This document shows, piece after piece, positions 59,376 to 64,000 of a stretch of 64,000 nt of DNA. Numbering within the stretch: the first letter of the stretch is position 1; each line of letters starts with the position of its first letter. Made by a program: the position numbers and the translations under genes. Under the pieces are notes generated by a model. It searched no databases, was not told where the DNA came from, and worked only from the letters and a program-made list of their open reading frames with translations. Source of the DNA: Ancylostoma caninum (lineage: Eukaryota > Nematoda > Chromadorea > Rhabditida > Ancylostomatidae); the NCBI GenBank assembly GCA_037903475.1, contig JBAJFG010000029.1:765501-829500 (forward strand). Direction: 5' to 3'.

Positions 59376-59838
59376 TAGTCCCCATAGGTTATTTCTAGCG
59401 CGTCGTATAAGCTGCAACCATAAAGTCTTGGGAAAATGCGACCGTGGCTGCCGTTTACGTTTATGGCTCTTTCCCAATCTTTCGTCTGATGGACTTCTAG
59501 ACACTCCAGTACCGATCGATATTGATCGACATTCGAGTTCATGTAATCAAATGAGGAAAGGTTCCGAGATTCATCATTTATTTCGCGTTCCTAACAGAGC
59601 TGCAACAATAGTTTTACCTAGGTATGAAGAATTGTGTGCAAATCAACTTGCGAGCAAAGGCATATCGTAAAAAAGATAGATATGATACAGAGCTATAAAT
59701 AATTTGCAGCTTGGCCACGCCCACCTGTAGATCCGGATGAAAAAATCACCCGAGACACGACGTGATTTCGGAAAGGAGGGTTCTTTGCTCACTTCTTCTC
59801 AATGCTGGACCTATACAAGTAGATATCGTCAGCAAAAC

Positions 59839-59993
59839 TTCGAACGAGAACTGGTCCCCGACCTGCGCGGATAGCGAGTATTATCTGACAAAAGGCTCAA
59901 TTTGACCTCGTTTCCACTCTATTAAGTCAATGTATATCACAGTCTCGGCCTGAAACGGCGTGCTGTTCGCTGGGGACCAGTTCTCGCACGAAG
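59839..59993. mobile_element. Short MITE with about 23-bp inverted repeats
   Basis: CTTCGAACGAGAACTGGTCC (from 59839) is inverted at 59971-59993 with one or two differences. 155 bp in all, no coding. CGAGAACTGGTCC recurs near 60699, probably a partial copy. Confidence 0.65.
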
Positions 59994-61466
59994 GAAAAAA
60001 GTCGAAACGTCAAATTCGTCAGTTTAATCTCAATTTTTCCATGAATATCATAGAAATTAGAGTAGAAATCATTCAGAGTCGAAAGGAAAAAGATGAGATT
60101 TGACTGAATTTTTATTTTTTTATATTTATATTTACTCCGTTTATTGGTTTCTAATCGTTTTGAAGAGAAATATATTGCCTCGACTGTTCATTATTCGTTT
60201 GGTTTTTGATATATTGCCACCGTAGACTCACACATAATCTCAGTTACGAATTCCCATAAACCCCTTCACGTCTGCTCGAGTTGCTTTCAATATTCCGGGC
60301 ACCACCCATCCCAGCGATCAGCCGCTAAGTAAATATTGATTTTTTCTTTTTAAAAATTACGAAACCGTGTTTGCTTGCGATTAGTCACTAATTGTCACTA
60401 TCTATAGAGATTTGCTGTTTTTGAAGGACTCATCGCGGTTTAGGTTAGTCATCGGCCAAGCGATAGATGAATGCAGGCCGCAAATTTCGAAATCGCTTTG
60501 AATTGTTGCTGCTTGCCTGCCTGTTCAAACGAATATGCACATTCCACATTTGCGTTTGTACATCACCATTACACCCTGCCGTGCTGAATAGCTGGCGATA
60601 ATAATGGCTCACGAGGCGATGACACCGCTGTCATGCATACCTACAGCCTTCTTTCCAATTTTCTATTCATCACAACATCGATTGCTTTGTTTACGTAGCG
60701 AGAACTGGTCCTTGAAATTTTTAAGGCATTCTCTTCGTCGACCCATCCAGCACACATACAGCAGTCTTTCTACATCGTTGATTAAAGGCAGTAGGGTTTG
60801 GCAATTTTTGAGGTGCAAGGAGGGAAAGAAATATAATTATTTGGTCTGAACAATGCTCCTCTGCTCCCATTCTTTTCCTTTCATCTGTTCCATTTGCGCT
60901 CATAAGGACGACTCCTAAAAAGAAATCCAAAATGTCCCTTTCTTAAAGAAAAACAGAGTTAGGAATAGCTCTGCTTATTTTGGGCGTGGGCCTTCTCCCT
61001 CCAGTTGCCGCTATTCCCCGCCCACTTGCTGTCATCCTCCGCTCAGAAATTGGACTAATTTCTTTTGATATCAGAAATGAGTGCGAATTTTTGACAAGGG
61101 TTAGGTCTACCAAATCCCAAAATAATCCTACACGAGAAGGATTTCCCCAAGCTAAACTCACATCCATTTTTAAACAGAGTCTGTCTACCCAATCGGAAAA
61201 TTTCAGACAAATACTGATCTGTTTCTATGTGTGGTGAACAAATGATGTATTTTATAGAAAAAAGACAGCACCCATTTGACAAAAATTGGTGCGTGAGAAG
61301 TCGCTTAAAAAGAAAATTGACTTGGCAAATAATCCAGAAACTACCTTAGAAACCTCCGTTCTTTTGATACTCCTCCATTTTTTGACATTTTTTCACAATT
61401 TCTTTGCCGTATAGAACAATTCAAGGTCCATTTACTTATTTATTTATCTGCTCATGCGATGAATTT

Positions 61467-61467
<1 letters not shown>

Positions 61468-61503
<36 letters not shown>
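61468..61503. repeat. (TAA)n microsatellite
   Basis: About twelve uninterrupted TAA units. Confidence 0.95.
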
Positions 61504-61506
<3 letters not shown>

Positions 61507-62221
61507 CGTTCGAAAATTCTAACGTTCTGAAATGGAAGAGCATTACAGTCTTGCAAAGAAATCTGTACGACTTCCTTCTTTTCAAAAATTTAAATTTTCG
61601 AATGCCTTCATGAGAATTGTCATATGAATAAATCAGTAGGTAATAGGTAATAATTGGTCAGTGGGTGTTAATTCAATCACGAAGGAGTAAAATTCGTTTA
61701 CCTCACTCTAGATGTTCTGTTAGGACCCACTTCTTCGTTCACCGAGCGGGTTCTGATTACCTTAAATTGTGCAAGCGACAGGTCATTCCCCCAAATATGT
61801 CATCCTTCATTAAATTATTAGATGGGTTTCTGAAAAATACTTAGCGTTTCTTTTTTTTTCCGTTTTTTGTTTTTTTAACATATAATTGTTCTTGCGTCAG
61901 CCTGTCTTTCCTTCATTTCATCGTTGTTTGTTTTATCAGTGACACTTAATTTTGTTTTGTCCCTCAGGTGTTTTATCTTTTTAATCACATGCGTTAATAT
62001 GCATGTAACAATAAATAAATAAATTGGAAATACTTACACCTGGGCATCTCTCCCTTAATTCCGTTCCTACGTGTTACTATCACACATGCTAAAATGCCAG
62101 CTTTTTCCACAGTGCCTGGGAAAACACTTCATAACTAATCGATATATCGATTCTCAAGATGGTCTTCTATAGTCTAACGACCACTTATCGATTCTTTTTC
62201 AAACATATGGCGATCGGCAGG

Positions 62222-62280
62222 CGTCTAGTAGCGTAGTGGCGCATTTTAATTGCGCCCGCAATCGTCGTTCGTTTCTCCCA
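62222..62280 (+). other. tRNA-like SINE head
   Basis: An A-box-like TAGCGTAGTGGC (62229-62240), a perfect 5-bp anticodon-type stem (62239-62243 with 62251-62255) closing a 7-nt loop TTTTAAT, and a degenerate B box around CGTTCGTTTC (62266-62277). The acceptor and T stems do not pair, so a functional tRNA is unlikely; a tRNA-derived retroposon is the better reading. Confidence 0.45.
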
Positions 62281-63032
62281 CACTGTTCTTTGTTCTGTGT
62301 GTTTCTGTGATTCACACGTCTCGACAGATTTGTCCTTCTGCGCTTATGAGGGCGATACTTATTGATCGACTTGGAGATTTGGCTATTCTCACGGCGCAGA
62401 ATATGCTGGTCACGACCGATTTGTCCTTTGCTATATTGCTATCCGAGATTATCGCTCCCTAACCAAGTGTATATTTGGTTTGCCCGATTAGAGTCATTTT
62501 TTCCGTGGGCTAGTCGGATTACTCTTTACTACTCGTCCGCCGGTGGGCGGAGTTTGCTCTGAAGGCATCGTTGAAGCCGATATGAGCCCAAAGTTCAGTT
62601 CTTCTTCAGTAATGCTTTACGGCTTGGTGTCACATTACGACGACGACATTCCGTGGGAACGAACGGCTAGTTTTACACTTTGACGACATCTGCACATCAC
62701 AACTCTTTATTCGCTAGAGTTTTACTATACGTATATATGTTTAAGCTGGAAACGAGGGCTTGGGGAGCACCAAAACTGAGAGGGCGGGGGAGTACAACTC
62801 ATCCATGTAGTTATAATAATTAATGGTAAAAGCTTGGTGGGTTGACATGGCGGCAAAGACGATGAAAAATAGTAGAAATTTGAAAGTACCCCTTATTCAG
62901 GCTTCCGTTCCAGAGTTCCAGGCCCCTCTCCAGGCCCCGATGCACTATTGGAAAGAATCTTATACACATGCATAGCAGCTGGGTACAAATAATGTCACAT
63001 TTGGGTGAACATGTTGATGTGAAAGGCCTCAC
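62281..63032. other. Possible SINE body and non-coding flank
   Basis: The body to about 62680 may belong to the tRNA-like element. No gene recognised. A G-rich patch lies near 62782. Confidence 0.3.
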
Positions 63033-63141
63033 GCGTCATTGGGGTTACGAAGGACCAAGGATAAAGGATTAACACCCCAGATTTACCCATCGGTAAGATG
63101 GGCGTCAGTGTGTTTAGCTCGGATAATCTCAGTGTTGCATC
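63033..63141. mobile_element. Hairpin MITE, GCATCATTGAGATTA family, diverged copy 3
   Basis: A GTCATTGGGGTTACG left arm and an inverted GATGCAACACTGAGATTATC right arm correspond to the ends of the copies at 25314 and 55370. Confidence 0.45.
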
Positions 63142-64000
63142 AAGGCCCTAGGCAAAGATGAGAAAGTGGTCATAGGCAGCACACCTAATACCCACTCCGT
63201 GTGAAATTCAAGACTGATTTAATTGAAATTTAATGCTAAGCTTATACTTTTAGAAACTAACGTTCGAAAAAATATAGTCGCTCCTGTCTGATTCCAGCAC
63301 TGCTTTGTTCAAGGACTTGTATGAGTTGTGAATATTTAGGGATTCACAGTTATTCCTAAAATTCATATTTAGATCTTCAGATGCTGGAGTCTGGAACCGA
63401 TGATTTACAAATCTGTAGTAAAACTTAGGTAGAAACTTTTCCAAATCGATAAATTTAACGGAAGTCATAAATCAATCATCGTCATAGTGGATCCTCCGCA
63501 TCTCTCTCTCTCTCTAACCCTACATAAATATGGTCCTTCTTCGCCGGGGAGATTTACTTTGCTGCAAGTGTTTGTGAGAACACTCTAACGTCATCCCGTT
63601 AAGCCAATCATGATCGAAGTGATCCTGCTTCCTTAAGGAAGTCTCTGTGAAATTCACCAAACACGCCACTGACGTACGTAGAAAATCATCTGTGTGCGTC
63701 ATTAATGACGCAAACTAGTCGCCTATTCATACCAGTTATTAAAAAATCATTCATATTTCGCGAATTGGCAATATGAATCAGTGCAGTTTGTCGAATTTAC
63801 ATAAGAGCATGATAAGGAGGGTAAACTGTCCTGGTACTACTTTTAGTAAATGGTATAGTTCTTTCGAAAATTCACAATAACAGCGAACGGCACATGGCAA
63901 CGGAGAATGGCAGTGAAGCTCTCGGGTTTATTAGAGGTTTATTTACGGATCGCTTACAAAAGTGCGTCTCTCACGTCTCCCAGGAAAATTTCCCAGAGAA
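63142..64000. other. Right flank, no gene recognised
   Basis: Short frames only, with a small CT-rich run near 63500. The window may end inside an intergenic region. Confidence 0.5.

Noticed and set aside
1..64000. CRISPR arrays, rRNA genes, spliced-leader or 5S arrays, LTR retrotransposons
   Set aside because: Looked for characteristic repeats and motifs by eye on both strands; none seen.

Overview
Eukaryotic DNA, almost certainly from a clade V (strongylid, hookworm-like) nematode. The case rests on intron-rich genes with short TTTTCAG- or TTTTAG-ended introns, a secreted CC-domain family typical of nematodes, two mariner elements, an RTE retrotransposon copy and many small inverted-repeat elements in AT-rich intergenic DNA. 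The genus is an inference; no rRNA or spliced-leader gene is present to fix it. Single-exon ORFs are mostly meaningless here, so genes were rebuilt by joining exons on splice signals, reading phase and similarity.

Layout. 1.0-1.7 kb (+) and 7.4-11.9 kb (-) hold two tail-to-tail paralogous genes for small secreted CC-domain proteins. Between them lie a long inverted repeat, a MITE, a minisatellite with 204-bp higher-order structure and a 1.6-kb terminal-inverted-repeat element. The 4.1-kb first intron of the second gene has been invaded by two unrelated mariner elements. 12-24 kb has no gene I can defend but carries two TTAA-flanked elements and a CG-rich element. 24.3-26.5 kb (+) is a five-exon gene for a 106-residue Tyr/Gly-rich secreted protein. 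27.3-33.3 kb (-) is a 20-exon gene for an 813-residue RING/B-box/coiled-coil protein, an RNF207 orthologue by residue pattern. 33.4-44.5 kb is gene-poor. 44.5-45.9 kb (-) is a dead RTE retrotransposon with tRNA-like pol III boxes at its 5' side. 46-64 kb is gene-poor, with a 1.3-kb purine-rich satellite tract, several short hairpin MITEs and a tRNA-like SINE head near 62.2 kb.

How the parts relate. The three reliable gene systems look independent: two for secreted proteins and one for an intracellular ubiquitin-ligase-type protein. Most of the remaining recognisable structure is mobile-element debris. At least eight inverted-repeat families are visible, three of them with three (or probably three) copies in the window. 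I found no convincing undescribed system. The most unusual items are the mariner-invaded CC-gene pair with its facultative-looking 54-nt intron, and the RTE copy headed by tRNA-like boxes.
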